Source: Paraburkholderia xenovorans LB400
Lineage (GTDB): Bacteria; Pseudomonadota; Gammaproteobacteria; Burkholderiales; Burkholderiaceae
Assembly: GCF_000013645.1 (NCBI RefSeq)
Contig: NC_007951.1
Location: forward strand, 1,116,001 to 1,180,000
Length of the DNA: 64,000 nucleotides
Direction: 5' to 3'
Shown: piece by piece, positions 22,901-31,658 of the stretch
Layout: each line of letters begins with the position of its first letter
Position numbering within the stretch: position 1 is the first letter of the stretch
Program-made: the position numbers and the translations under genes
The notes under the pieces: model-generated
The model's database searches: none
What the model was told of the DNA's origin: nothing
What the model saw: the letters and a program-made list of their open reading frames with translations, nothing else

Positions 22901-23608
22901 GTGACCAACGTGAATATTCCGCCGCCGACCGTAACCTACGACCAGACCGGACATCGCAACGACTTCATACCGCAGTCGCCTTCGCCCGTTCCTCCGGGCC
23001 GGTACCTGCACTTCGACGACCAAGGGAACTTGCGGAGCATGGAAAACTTTGACGGCAACGGCAGACACTCGCGGGAGACCATCGGGCGGGACGGGAGTCG
23101 ATACTTCGTGACCGATACCGAACTCGGCACGGAGTTCGAACTGTTCGGCCCCAGCGACCCGGTGACGGGAAAGCGATCGCACGACGGCTTTTCGATCGAC
23201 AGACCTGACCCGCAAAGATCCGCCGTCCCTCCGCCGAATCCGCAAGCCGGGTCGCCCACCACCTTCACTTACTACGAAAATGGAAAGATGAAGGACATCT
23301 TCGTGCCTCAACCGCCTCCGTCCGTTCCCCCGGGCAAGTACGTGCAATTCGACGATCGGGACGACCTCGCGGGCATCGATATATTCGACGGCAACGGCAC
23401 ACACGTGTTTCAGGAAAGCTTCGCGCCGGACGGGAGCACCTACGCCGCGATCACCGACGACAAGGGCACGTGGTTCCATCTGTCCTGGCCCAACGTCGAT
23501 CCGGGTTCGCCGGACGCAAAAGGGATCGACGTGGACCTCAATTCTGGCCGCGGCACCCTGGATTTCACGCTGCCCCGACCCGGCACAAACGCAAGCAGCA
23601 AGACTTGA
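22901..23608 (+). CDS. hypothetical protein with two tandem repeat domains
   Basis: Not recognised. From a GTG with GAGGA upstream it encodes 235 residues made of two similar units (about 10-82 and 121-196) joined by a Pro-rich linker. Both contain VPPGR/KY, FDD, then a FDGNG turn (residues 50-54 and 162-166) and a DGS-Y...D...GT strand pattern, suggesting small beta-rich domains. There is no signal peptide, membrane segment or catalytic motif. An ATG 29 codons upstream is in frame but lacks a ribosome-binding site. It stands alone between tRNA-Ser and the fatty-acid operon, a usual place for acquired genes. Confidence 0.65.
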   Translation: MTNVNIPPPTVTYDQTGHRNDFIPQSPSPVPPGRYLHFDDQGNLRSMENFDGNGRHSRETIGRDGSRYFVTDTELGTEFELFGPSDPVTGKRSHDGFSIDRPDPQRSAVPPPNPQAGSPTTFTYYENGKMKDIFVPQPPPSVPPGKYVQFDDRDDLAGIDIFDGNGTHVFQESFAPDGSTYAAITDDKGTWFHLSWPNVDPGSPDAKGIDVDLNSGRGTLDFTLPRPGTNASSKT

Positions 23609-23885
23609 ACCGAAGTGCCCGCCAGGTGAATACGGCGGACAGCGGCGGTGCGGTCAAGCGGCGCCGCCCAACTGTCCGCATCCACATGCTGGGTGATGAG
23701 GACTGCCGCGAAATGGCATCACCTGCCTTCGCACCATCAGGCCGCCGGGACCTGTCGCATCAAATGGCTCGATCCACTCCTTTGCATCCAATTCACTCCC
23801 GGCTGCGTAAATCCCCTCAAGGACGCGCAACCCTCGCCGCACAGCCCACTAACCGACCGCGCGCCGCCGATCAGGAGACGCGCCC

Positions 23886-25187
23886 ATGCCCCATTCCGCA
23901 CCGACCCCACCACTGCCGCGCGGCTCGCGGGTCGCGGTCATCGGTGCCGGTATCTCGGGCTTGGCCAGCGCCTATCTGCTCGCGCGCAACCATCGCGTCA
24001 CGCTGTTCGAATCGGCCGGCTATCTGGGCGGCCACACCAACACCGTGGACGTCACGCTCGACGGCCATCGCCATCCCGTCGACACCGGCTTCCTGGTGTT
24101 CAACGACCGCACCTACCCGAACCTGATCGCGCTGTTCGCCGAACTGGGCGTCCGGTCGCATCCGAGCGACATGACCTTCTCGGTTTCGCTCGACGCGGGC
24201 CGCCTCGAATGGGCCGGCACCAGCCTGAACACGGTGTTCGCGCAGCGTCGAAATCTGTTTTCGCCGACCTTCATCGGCATGTTGCGCGACATCGTGCGCT
24301 TTAACGGCAGCGCGCAACGCAACCTCGAACTGGCGATTCAAACGCGCGCGTCGATGGGCGAGTTGCTGACCGAGAGCGGTTACGGCGGCGCGTTCCAGCG
24401 GCAATATTTGCTGCCGATGGCCGCCGCGATCTGGTCGAGCGCCACCGCGGACATCCTCGCGTTCCCGGCCACGACGTTCCTGCGCTTCTGTCTGAACCAC
24501 GCGTTGCTGCAGGTGAACCACCGGCCGCAGTGGAGGACAGTGGCAGGCGGCGGCCGGGAATACGTGAGGCAGATAGCCGGCACGCTCGACGATGTCCGCA
24601 TCGGCACGGCGGTCCGTGGCGTGCGGCGCGGCGCCGACGGCGTCGACGTGTACACCGACGGCGGCACCGAGCGCTTCGATGCGCTGGTGCTCGCCACGCA
24701 CGCGCCGACCACGCTGCGCCTGCTGGAAGACGTCGATCAGGACGAGCGCGGTGTACTCGCCGCCGTGCGCTATCAACCGAACGTCGCGGTGCTGCATACG
24801 GATGTCAATCTGCTGCCGCGGCGGCAGCGCGTGTGGTCGGCGTGGAATTACCTGGGCAGCCGCGGTGTGGACGGCACGCATCCGGTGTGCGTCAGCTATC
24901 TGGTCAATCAGTTGCAGCCGCTGCCGTTCAGCACGCCGCTCGTCGTCACGCTCAACCCGGTGGCCCAGCCGGCGCCGGGCACCGAATTGCGCCGCTTCGT
25001 CTACGACCATCCGCTGTTCGATCTGGCCGCTATCGATGCGCAGCACCGTCTGCCTTCGCTGCAAGGCAAGCGCCGCACGTGGTTCGCGGGCGCGTGGACG
25101 GGCTACGGTTTCCACGAGGACGGACTGAAGTCGGCGTTGCGCGTGGCCGCGGATTTCGGCGCCTTGCCGGCATGGGCGACGCCATGA
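23886..25187 (+). CDS. FAD-dependent amine-oxidase-like oxidoreductase of the CFA cluster
   Basis: 433 residues. The N-terminal dinucleotide fold is VAVIGAGISGLASAYLLAR followed by E of LFESAGYLGGHTNT, typical of the protoporphyrinogen-oxidase/desaturase-like flavoproteins; the C-terminal FAD motif is FAGAWTGYGFHEDGL. It overlaps the next gene in an ATGA. Such proteins commonly precede DUF1365 and cyclopropane-fatty-acid synthase genes and probably act on membrane fatty acyl chains, but the reaction is not established here. The 277 bases before it hold no gene. Confidence 0.85.
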   Translation: MPHSAPTPPLPRGSRVAVIGAGISGLASAYLLARNHRVTLFESAGYLGGHTNTVDVTLDGHRHPVDTGFLVFNDRTYPNLIALFAELGVRSHPSDMTFSVSLDAGRLEWAGTSLNTVFAQRRNLFSPTFIGMLRDIVRFNGSAQRNLELAIQTRASMGELLTESGYGGAFQRQYLLPMAAAIWSSATADILAFPATTFLRFCLNHALLQVNHRPQWRTVAGGGREYVRQIAGTLDDVRIGTAVRGVRRGADGVDVYTDGGTERFDALVLATHAPTTLRLLEDVDQDERGVLAAVRYQPNVAVLHTDVNLLPRRQRVWSAWNYLGSRGVDGTHPVCVSYLVNQLQPLPFSTPLVVTLNPVAQPAPGTELRRFVYDHPLFDLAAIDAQHRLPSLQGKRRTWFAGAWTGYGFHEDGLKSALRVAADFGALPAWATP

Positions 25188-26062
25188 AGCCGCCGGGCAG
25201 GAACAGCGACACCACTAAGCGTGGCGACAGCGCCGCCCCCGCTCCGGCCGCCTGGCTTCTGACCGGCAAGGTGATGCACGAGCGTCTGCGGCCGAAGCAT
25301 CATCGCTTCACCTACCCGGTGTTTTACGTGCGCTGCGACCTGGACCGGCTGAGCTCGCTCGATAGCGGCTGGTTCGGCATCGACCGATGGCGGCCGCTCA
25401 GTCTGCATCAGCGCGACCACGGTCCGCGCGATGGCAGCGACCTCGCCACCTGGATGCGCGCGCAACTATCGCAAGCCGGCATCGAGGAAGCGAACGGCCG
25501 GATCTGGTTGCAAGCTTTCCCGCGCGTATTCGGCTACGCGTTCAATCCGGTCAGCTTCTGGTTCTGTCACGATCGCGACGGCCGGTTGCGTGCGCTGCTG
25601 GCCGAAGTGCGCAATACCTTCGGCGAACGCCACGGCTATCTGCTGAGCGCGGACGGCAACGCACCGATCACGGCGGAAACACGGCTCATGTGCCGGAAAG
25701 TGCTGCACGTGTCGCCGTTTTGTCGTGTGGAGGGCGGCTATACCTTCCGCATCAAGGAATCGCCCAACAGCGCGTCGGTTTCGATCGACTATCACGACGC
25801 GGACGGCCTGCTGCTGCGCACCGCACTAGGCGGCCGCCTGACGCCGCTGACCCGCGCGACCGCGCTCGCCGCGCTGCTGCGCCAGCCGCTGCTGACGGTC
25901 GGCGTCGTGGCGAGAATTCACTGGCAGGCCTTGCGGCTTGCTCTCAGGAACGCGCCGTTCTACGGGAAGAATCCCGCGCCGGGCCGCAGCGCCGACGCGT
26001 CCACCGACCACGCCGCAGGCGGCCAACCCACCGCCGCTGCGCGCTCCGTTTCGCCCGATTGA
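25184..26062 (+). CDS. DUF1365 family protein
   Basis: 292 residues. Family features are HHRFTYPVFYVRCDLD, FPRVFGYAFNPVSFWFCHD, and EVRNTFGERHGYLL. The start is the ATG overlapping the upstream stop. DUF1365 proteins lack a known activity and are found almost always between the FAD oxidoreductase and the CFA synthase. The Pro/Ala/Asp-rich last 30 residues look disordered. It is part of a four-gene operon. Confidence 0.88.
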   Translation: MKPPGRNSDTTKRGDSAAPAPAAWLLTGKVMHERLRPKHHRFTYPVFYVRCDLDRLSSLDSGWFGIDRWRPLSLHQRDHGPRDGSDLATWMRAQLSQAGIEEANGRIWLQAFPRVFGYAFNPVSFWFCHDRDGRLRALLAEVRNTFGERHGYLLSADGNAPITAETRLMCRKVLHVSPFCRVEGGYTFRIKESPNSASVSIDYHDADGLLLRTALGGRLTPLTRATALAALLRQPLLTVGVVARIHWQALRLALRNAPFYGKNPAPGRSADASTDHAAGGQPTAAARSVSPD

Positions 26063-26074
26063 GGAGATTCCGTC

Positions 26075-27286
26075 ATGGCGCTTTCCAGAACCCTGAGCGG
26101 GCACCAGACGGCCCCCGCGTCAGGCCGACTGTTTCTCTCCCTGCTCGAGCGGATCCAGGTGGGGCATCTGATCCTGATCACACCGGACGGCCAACAGCGC
26201 GTATTCGGCGATCCGCACGCAGCGCCCGGCGCGCGCCTGGAAATGCGCGACTGGCGCGCGTGCGGCGCGATTCTGCGCAAAGGCGATATCGGTTTCGCCG
26301 ACGCATGGCGTGCGTTCTGGGTCGATACGCCCGACCTGGCCGCGCTGCTGCGTGTCGCGATCCGCAACGAGCGCGCTTTGCAGCGCACGGTGTATGGCGG
26401 CTGGCTCGCGCAACTCTGGTACGGGCTGCGCCACAGGCTGAGGCCGAACACGCGCTCGGGCAGCCGGCGCAATATTCACGCGCACTACGACATCGGCAAC
26501 GCGTTTTACGCGCAGTGGCTCGACCCGAGCTTCACCTATTCGAGCGCGGTGTTCGGCGGCAAGTTGCGCCAATCGCTCGAAGACGCGCAGCATGCGAAAT
26601 ATCAACGGATCATTGATACGCTCGGGTTGCGCGAAGGCATGCGCATTCTGGAAATCGGCTGCGGGTGGGGCGGTTTTGCGATGCACGCGGCACGCCAGGG
26701 CATTCACGTGCACGGCGTGACGATCTCGCCGGCGCAACTCGATTTCGGCCGGCAGCGCGTGCGCGAAGCGGGCCTGAGCGAGCGCGTGCAACTCGAACTG
26801 CGCGACTACCGCAGCCTGACCGGTCAGTACGACGGCATCGTATCGATCGAGATGTTCGAGGCGGTCGGCGAAAAGTTCTGGCCGACGTATTTCCGCATTC
26901 TGCGCGAACGTTTGCGGCCGGGCGCTCGCGCGCTGGTGCAAACCATCATGATCGACGACTCGCACTTTGCCGCGTATCGCGCGACGAGCGATTTCATTCG
27001 CGAGTTCATCTTCCCGGGCGGCATGTTGCCGAGTCCGCAGCGCTTCGCTCAGGCGGCGCGGCGTGGCGGGCTGGCCGCTTGCACGTCGCTCGCATTCGGC
27101 CGGGACTACGCGGAAACCTTGCGACGCTGGCGCGGCGCCTTCGAAGCGCAACTCGACGCGATCCGCACGCAAGGCTTCGACGAGATTTTTGTGCGCACGT
27201 GGCGGCTGTATCTGGCGTATTGCGAAGCTGGCTTCGACGAAGGGCGCACGGACGTGATGCAGTTCGTCCTCTCGCAGGCGGACTGA
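26075..27286 (+). CDS. cfa: cyclopropane-fatty-acyl-phospholipid synthase family methyltransferase
   Basis: SAM-dependent enzyme acting on unsaturated acyl chains of membrane phospholipids; 403 residues. The substrate domain leads to HYDIGNAFYAQWLDPSFTYS (137-156), then SAM motif I ILEIGCGWGG (191-200), and active-site region SIEMFEAVGEKFWPTYF. GAGGAGATTCC precedes the ATG. It is third of the operon. In the CFA family related enzymes form cyclopropane, methyl-branched or furan-precursor acids, so the product here is open. Confidence 0.9.
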   Translation: MALSRTLSGHQTAPASGRLFLSLLERIQVGHLILITPDGQQRVFGDPHAAPGARLEMRDWRACGAILRKGDIGFADAWRAFWVDTPDLAALLRVAIRNERALQRTVYGGWLAQLWYGLRHRLRPNTRSGSRRNIHAHYDIGNAFYAQWLDPSFTYSSAVFGGKLRQSLEDAQHAKYQRIIDTLGLREGMRILEIGCGWGGFAMHAARQGIHVHGVTISPAQLDFGRQRVREAGLSERVQLELRDYRSLTGQYDGIVSIEMFEAVGEKFWPTYFRILRERLRPGARALVQTIMIDDSHFAAYRATSDFIREFIFPGGMLPSPQRFAQAARRGGLAACTSLAFGRDYAETLRRWRGAFEAQLDAIRTQGFDEIFVRTWRLYLAYCEAGFDEGRTDVMQFVLSQAD

Positions 27287-27287
27287 C

Positions 27288-27800
27288 GTGCGCGCGTTCG
27301 CGGCACTCGTGTTCGCGTTGTGGGCGAGCGCGGCGTGCGCCGGCTGGCGTGGCGACGTGCAGGCGGCGAAACTCGTCGGCGAAGGGGATTTCAGCGTGCT
27401 CGGCTTCACGCTGTATCGCGCGCAAATGTGGAGCGAGCGCGTGCCGGTCGATTACGACGAGCGCTTCGCGCTGCATATCGTCTACGCGCACGGTGTCAAA
27501 CGCGAGCGCCTCGCGGACACCGGCATCGGCGAGATCAGGCGCCTGGCGGCCGCGCCGATTCCGGCGGATACGCTGGCGCGCTGGCGTGCGAACATGATGC
27601 AGGCGTTCGTGGACGTCGGTCCCGGCGACCAGTTGAGCGCGGTCTATCTGCCGGACAAGGGCGTGCGTTTTTATGCAGGCGAGCGTATGACCGGCGAAGT
27701 CGACGATCTGGCATTCGCGCGGGCCTTCTTCGGCATCTGGCTCGATCCGTCGACGAGGGCGCCTGTCTTGCGCAGGCAATTGCTCGGCGCGGGGCAGTAG
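27288..27800 (+). CDS. chalcone-isomerase-like periplasmic protein
   Basis: 170 residues with a Sec signal peptide (cleavage probably after ACA, residue 17), starting at a GTG 1 base after cfa. It matches the bacterial chalcone-isomerase-like family: LGFTLYRAQMWSERV, FALHIVYAHGVKRERLAD and LPDKGVRFYAGERMTGEVDD, then FARAFFGIWLDPST. Plant enzymes of the fold bind fatty acids or flavonoids; the bacterial role is unknown. Its place at the end of the operon suggests a part in handling modified fatty acids. Confidence 0.82.
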   Translation: MRAFAALVFALWASAACAGWRGDVQAAKLVGEGDFSVLGFTLYRAQMWSERVPVDYDERFALHIVYAHGVKRERLADTGIGEIRRLAAAPIPADTLARWRANMMQAFVDVGPGDQLSAVYLPDKGVRFYAGERMTGEVDDLAFARAFFGIWLDPSTRAPVLRRQLLGAGQ

Positions 27801-27851
27801 GTCGCGGCGGCGTCGAGGGCTGCATTGCCGTGAGGTGCGGTGCAGCCGCGC

Positions 27852-28388
27852 TTAGTCGTTGTGGCCGGGGTTGCTTTGGCTCGGGCAAGCGGCATTGGCA
27901 TTGGCATTGGCATTGGCGTTGGCGTTGGCGTCGGCATCGCCGCCGGCAGCGCGCGCCGACGCCTGGCCGTCGCACGGCGCGGTCGCAGCCTTCGTGCGTT
28001 GCCGGCGCATCTGATAAACGTTGCTCTGCGCGCCGGAAGAGGCCGGCAACGGTCGCGCGCCAACGGCATCGTCACGCGCCCGCGGCGTTTCCTGGCTCAT
28101 CTGTGCGTGAATAAACGCACTCGTATCGTCGAGTACCGGCGCGAAGCCGCGCAGGGGTCCGGCAATCGCGCCCACCAGCAGCGCATGCCCGACTCCCGGA
28201 TAGTGCTTCACTTCGACATCCGTGTCCCCCGAGGCTCGCAGTTTCGCCGCGAGCCGGTCGGTGTTGCCCGGATCGACGGTCGTATCGCGCTGGCCGGCCG
28301 CGAGGAAGATCGGCGGCTCGTCGCCTTCTACGAAGTTGATCGGTTGACTCGCGGCGCGCAAGGCGCCCTGGCTCATCGCTTCGTTCAT
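27852..28388 (-). pseudogene. N-terminally truncated alpha/beta-hydrolase (esterase) remnant
   Basis: The 178-codon frame has the C-terminal third of an esterase/lipase fold: FVEGDEPPIFLAAGQRDTTV (acid-residue region), then LAAKLRASGDTDVEVKHYPG and GVGHALLVG with the catalytic His. The nucleophile elbow (GxSxG) and the first 180 or so residues are missing, so it cannot be an active hydrolase alone. AGGAG lies before its ATG, so a short product might still be made. The C-terminus runs into low-complexity Ala/Asn repeats encoded by a hexanucleotide array. Expected for a decaying gene. Confidence 0.6.
27891..27938. repeat. hexanucleotide tandem repeat
   Basis: Eight copies of a 6-base unit (GGCATT, later GGCGTT, GGCGTC, GGCATC). 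The first four are identical. On the minus strand it codes alternating Asn/Asp-Ala in the tail of the truncated hydrolase. Confidence 0.95.
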
Positions 28389-28527
28389 GGCGGCTCCTGT
28401 ACGTGCTCAAGTGGTCAGGCGGTTGGGCGTTCAAGACATTACCTGCACGACGCCGGCCGACGGGTTGAGCGCGATGGGCGTCGCGGCGGCCCGTGGCCGG
28501 TACAACCGACACAACGGAAAACGCGAC

Positions 28528-29505
28528 TCAGGCGCTCATGTTCAGCGAACCGTTCACGCCATTCGGGAAAAAGCCGCCTTTGGTCGCCGCCGAACTCGTC
28601 AGATAGACGATGTTGAGGACGTTGCTGTAGCTGCGGCTGAATGCAAGTCCATTGCTGTCGAGCGGCACGATGTTGGACGTGCCGGCGCTCGCGCCGGTGA
28701 TGCCCTGATCGTCGTGGCCGTTGTGATCGAGGCTGTTGCGTGCGGCTGAAATCGCGTTGGCGGCCGTGACGAGCCCCGTCATGTCGATACCTTTCGAGTA
28801 CAGCACCGTGCGGACCAGACCGGCGTGATAGGCCTCGGCGGCGAGAATGCCGGCCGCCGCTTCGAGGAACGTCTTGTTGGTGATGAGCGGCGAGGCGCCT
28901 TTATAGGCAGTCACACCGACGTCCTCGAAGATGTACGCGCCGAGCAGGAAGTTGTTGTCGTTCGCGTACGGATTGAACGGCGTGCCCGCGGGCACGAGGC
29001 CCGCCGCGCGCGCCGCGTTCGAGAACGCGCCGTTCGGATCGGTGCCGCCGATGTCGATCGCCGGCATGGCAACCGCGGCCGAACCCAACGCGCTGCGCAG
29101 AAAGGTGACGTGCTCGCGCTCGTCGTTGGCGATCTCGTTAGCGTACGCCTTGACCACCGGATCCTGGAAGGGCACTTGCTGCCCGGGAATCACCGCGCCC
29201 ATCGTGCCGACGCCGGCGGTCATGCTCGCGGCAAGCCCGGCACCGGTCGTAGCGTACGTATAGAACTGCGATTCGAGGTACTCCAGGTTGAGTGCGAAGT
29301 TCAGGATCTCCGCGTCGGTCGGCGCGCTCTGGGCCGATGCGAGCGAGCCCGAACCACCGCCGCACGCGCTGATCAGCGTGCCGCCGACGAGTCCGAGACT
29401 CAACCCTCCCGCGTTGCGAAAGAACTGTCTGCGTTGCAGGCGGCGCGTGGCACGCCGGTCAAATATTTCAATAAGGGATGCTGATTTATTGCTGGACTCC
29501 GACAT
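28528..29505 (-). CDS. ferritin-like domain protein, Tat-type lipoprotein (desiccation-related family)
   Basis: 325 residues. The N-terminus has a twin-arginine pattern (RRQFF, 25-29), a hydrophobic stretch, and a lipobox LISAC (Cys48), so it is probably exported folded and lipid-anchored. The body is a ferritin-like four-helix protein: EILNFALNLEYLESQFYTYA, NEIANDEREHVTFLRSAL and AAGILAAEAYHAGLVRTVLY carry the Glu/His metal ligands (E...E..H, E..H). Similar proteins are called desiccation-associated (PCC13-62-like). GAGGAG precedes the ATG. Role probably in oxidative or dry stress; metal content unknown. The 400 bases between it and map hold no gene. Confidence 0.85.
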   Translation of the reverse strand: MSESSNKSASLIEIFDRRATRRLQRRQFFRNAGGLSLGLVGGTLISACGGGSGSLASAQSAPTDAEILNFALNLEYLESQFYTYATTGAGLAASMTAGVGTMGAVIPGQQVPFQDPVVKAYANEIANDEREHVTFLRSALGSAAVAMPAIDIGGTDPNGAFSNAARAAGLVPAGTPFNPYANDNNFLLGAYIFEDVGVTAYKGASPLITNKTFLEAAAGILAAEAYHAGLVRTVLYSKGIDMTGLVTAANAISAARNSLDHNGHDDQGITGASAGTSNIVPLDSNGLAFSRSYSNVLNIVYLTSSAATKGGFFPNGVNGSLNMSA

Positions 29506-29906
29506 GGCGATGCTCCTCAATTGGTTCGCTGCCGATGCCGCGGACTCGCGGCGCATACGCGCGCGCATCTGCTGCTCTCACACTGCCAGGACGCAAGATC
29601 GCGGACGTAAAGAGGCCCCCGTTCTTCTGGGAAGAACTCATGATCAAGGGAGAAGAGCGAGTCCTCATTCGCCTTTACGGGGCGAATACCCTGCCAGATG
29701 CAGACCCCGCAAAAGATTTCTGTTTGCGTGTGCAGCACGAAGTGCATTGCTGCGGGGAGTCGGTCGAGCATGCCGCTCGACGCCGCCGCGCACCGCTCCA
29801 TTCGGCAAGAATGGCGCGGTTTGCGCAAGCCTCGCGGCGATCCTCTGTACAATTGGCCGATCGATTGAACATCGACTTTCCTATTCGACCCACATCGACC
29901 GAATTC

Positions 29907-30692
29907 ATGGCCATTACCTACAAGACTCCCGACGACATCGCCAGGCTGCGCATTTCGGGCCGCCTCGCGGCCGACGTGCTGGCGATGATCGGCGAGCACA
30001 TCAAGGCCGGTGTCTCCACTGAAGAGCTGGACGCACTGTGCAACGACTACATCGTCAATACGCAAAAGTCGATTCCGGCAAATGTCGGCTATCTGGGATT
30101 TCCGAAGACTATCTGCACGTCGGTCAACTCGGTGGTGTGCCACGGCATCCCCAATCGCGGCGAAGTCCTGAAAGACGGCGACATCATCAATATCGACGTG
30201 GCGATCATCAAGGACGGCTACTTCGGCGACACGAGCCGCATGTATTGCGTCGGCCAGCCGAGTACGGTGGCGCGCCAGCTGATCGACACGACCTATGAAG
30301 CGATGCTCGCCGGCATCCGCGAAGTGAAGCCAGGCGCAACGCTCGGCGACGTGGGCCATGCGATCCAGAAGATCGCGCAGCGCGACGGCTTCTCGATCGT
30401 GCGCGACTATTGCGGGCACGGTATCGGCAAGGTCTACCACGAAGAGCCGCAGGTGCTGCATTACGGCCAGCCGGGGCAGGGCGTGCGCCTGAAGCCGGGC
30501 ATGGTCTTCACGATCGAGCCGATGATCAACGCCGGCCGCGCCGGCACCACGGTGCTGCGCGACGGCTGGACCGTGGTCACCAAAGACCGCTCGCTGTCGG
30601 CGCAATGGGAACACATGGTCGCCGTCACCGACGAGGGCTATGAGCTGCTGACGCCGTGGCCGGACGGCACCGGCCGCTACGAAGCGCCTTGA
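29907..30692 (+). CDS. map: type I methionine aminopeptidase
   Basis: Removes the initiator Met from nascent proteins; cytoplasmic, 261 residues. The dinuclear metal ligands are within NIDVAIIKDGYFGDTSRM (two Asp), CGHGIGKVYHEEP (His), FTIEPMIN (Glu) and the C-terminal WEHM Glu. VCHGIPN contains the active-site His. It is not beside rpsB-tsf, where Burkholderia usually keep map, so it may be a second copy. The start MAITYKTPDD matches the family; the open frame reaches further upstream. Confidence 0.96.
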   Translation: MAITYKTPDDIARLRISGRLAADVLAMIGEHIKAGVSTEELDALCNDYIVNTQKSIPANVGYLGFPKTICTSVNSVVCHGIPNRGEVLKDGDIINIDVAIIKDGYFGDTSRMYCVGQPSTVARQLIDTTYEAMLAGIREVKPGATLGDVGHAIQKIAQRDGFSIVRDYCGHGIGKVYHEEPQVLHYGQPGQGVRLKPGMVFTIEPMINAGRAGTTVLRDGWTVVTKDRSLSAQWEHMVAVTDEGYELLTPWPDGTGRYEAP

Positions 30693-30865
30693 GCGTGCAA
30701 AGGGCGCGCTGCCCGCGGCTGCATCTGCCGCCCGGCGGGCGCGCGAAATGCTGCTGAGTCTGCGTGCGCTCCGTGCGTGGTTCCACAATCCGGTAAAGAA
30801 TGATTTGACTCTCGCGCCGGTTCGGTTAAAGCTACGCCTTAGGGTTTCAAGGGGTTTTCGTCTGC

Positions 30866-31399
30866 ATGAGTCCGTCATTGACCGTTCGCCGTATCGCCGC
30901 TGATCAGGGCGCCGTTTTCCGCGAACTCCGTACTGCGTCGCTGCGGGAGGCACCCTATGCCTTCGGCGCCACGCTTGAGGACGCGTTGTCGGCCGACGCC
31001 GCCAGTTTCGACGCCACCGCCGCGGATCATGCGGTTTCCTTCACTGTTACCACCTTCATTCTCTATACCGAGGGTCATCCGGCAGGGCTGATCGAAGCGC
31101 ATTTCGACGACACCGCCGCGCGCCGCGCATTCGTTTGCGAGCTATGGGTGGCGCCGGCCGTGCGGCATCTGCGGGGTGGCGAGCTGCTGGTCGATTCGGC
31201 CGCCGCATGGCTCGCGAATGAAGGCGCCACGGAAGTCTATGCGTGGGTCGCCGACGCCAACCGCAACGCCATGCGCTTCTACGAGGCGCTCGGCTTCGGT
31301 CCGACCGGCGAACACCGGCGCGTCGCGCGTGCACCGGACCAGGCGGAAAGTCTGCTGGTGCGTCACGTGCCGACCACTTCGCAGGTGTTTCAGCAGTGA
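30866..31399 (+). CDS. GNAT-family N-acetyltransferase
   Basis: 177 residues with the GNAT fold: acceptor-side strands in the first half, then ELWVAPAVRHLRGGELLVDS, the acetyl-CoA-binding motif A region (consensus R/QxxGxG/A partly degenerate as RHLRGGE), and motif B VADANRNAMRFYEALGFGPT. Cytoplasmic. Substrate cannot be told. It is monocistronic, with a 173-base gap behind map. Confidence 0.85.
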   Translation: MSPSLTVRRIAADQGAVFRELRTASLREAPYAFGATLEDALSADAASFDATAADHAVSFTVTTFILYTEGHPAGLIEAHFDDTAARRAFVCELWVAPAVRHLRGGELLVDSAAAWLANEGATEVYAWVADANRNAMRFYEALGFGPTGEHRRVARAPDQAESLLVRHVPTTSQVFQQ

Positions 31400-31658
31400 T
31401 CTCGCGAGCGGCGCGACAGCCTGCCGCTCGATTCCCATTCGTGTCTTCTGCCAGCGTGCGTCGCCGGGTCATCGGCGTGAAGCGCGGTTTGAGTGGCCCG
31501 CTTGTCGGCCATGTCATCGGCAGCCGCAGGGTCGTTGCGAATCCACCGGGTGGGCCGCGCATGGCCGCGCCGTTATCGAGGCGGCCCGCTCTCCCGGCAA
31601 AAAAGCTCGCCGCGCGCGGCGACGCCTGTAAAATACGCAAAATTTTTTGCAGAACGCT

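Noticed and set aside
22520..23885. Integration at tRNA-Ser with a duplicated tRNA 3' end
   Set aside because: No repeat of the tRNA end was found downstream and no integrase is present.
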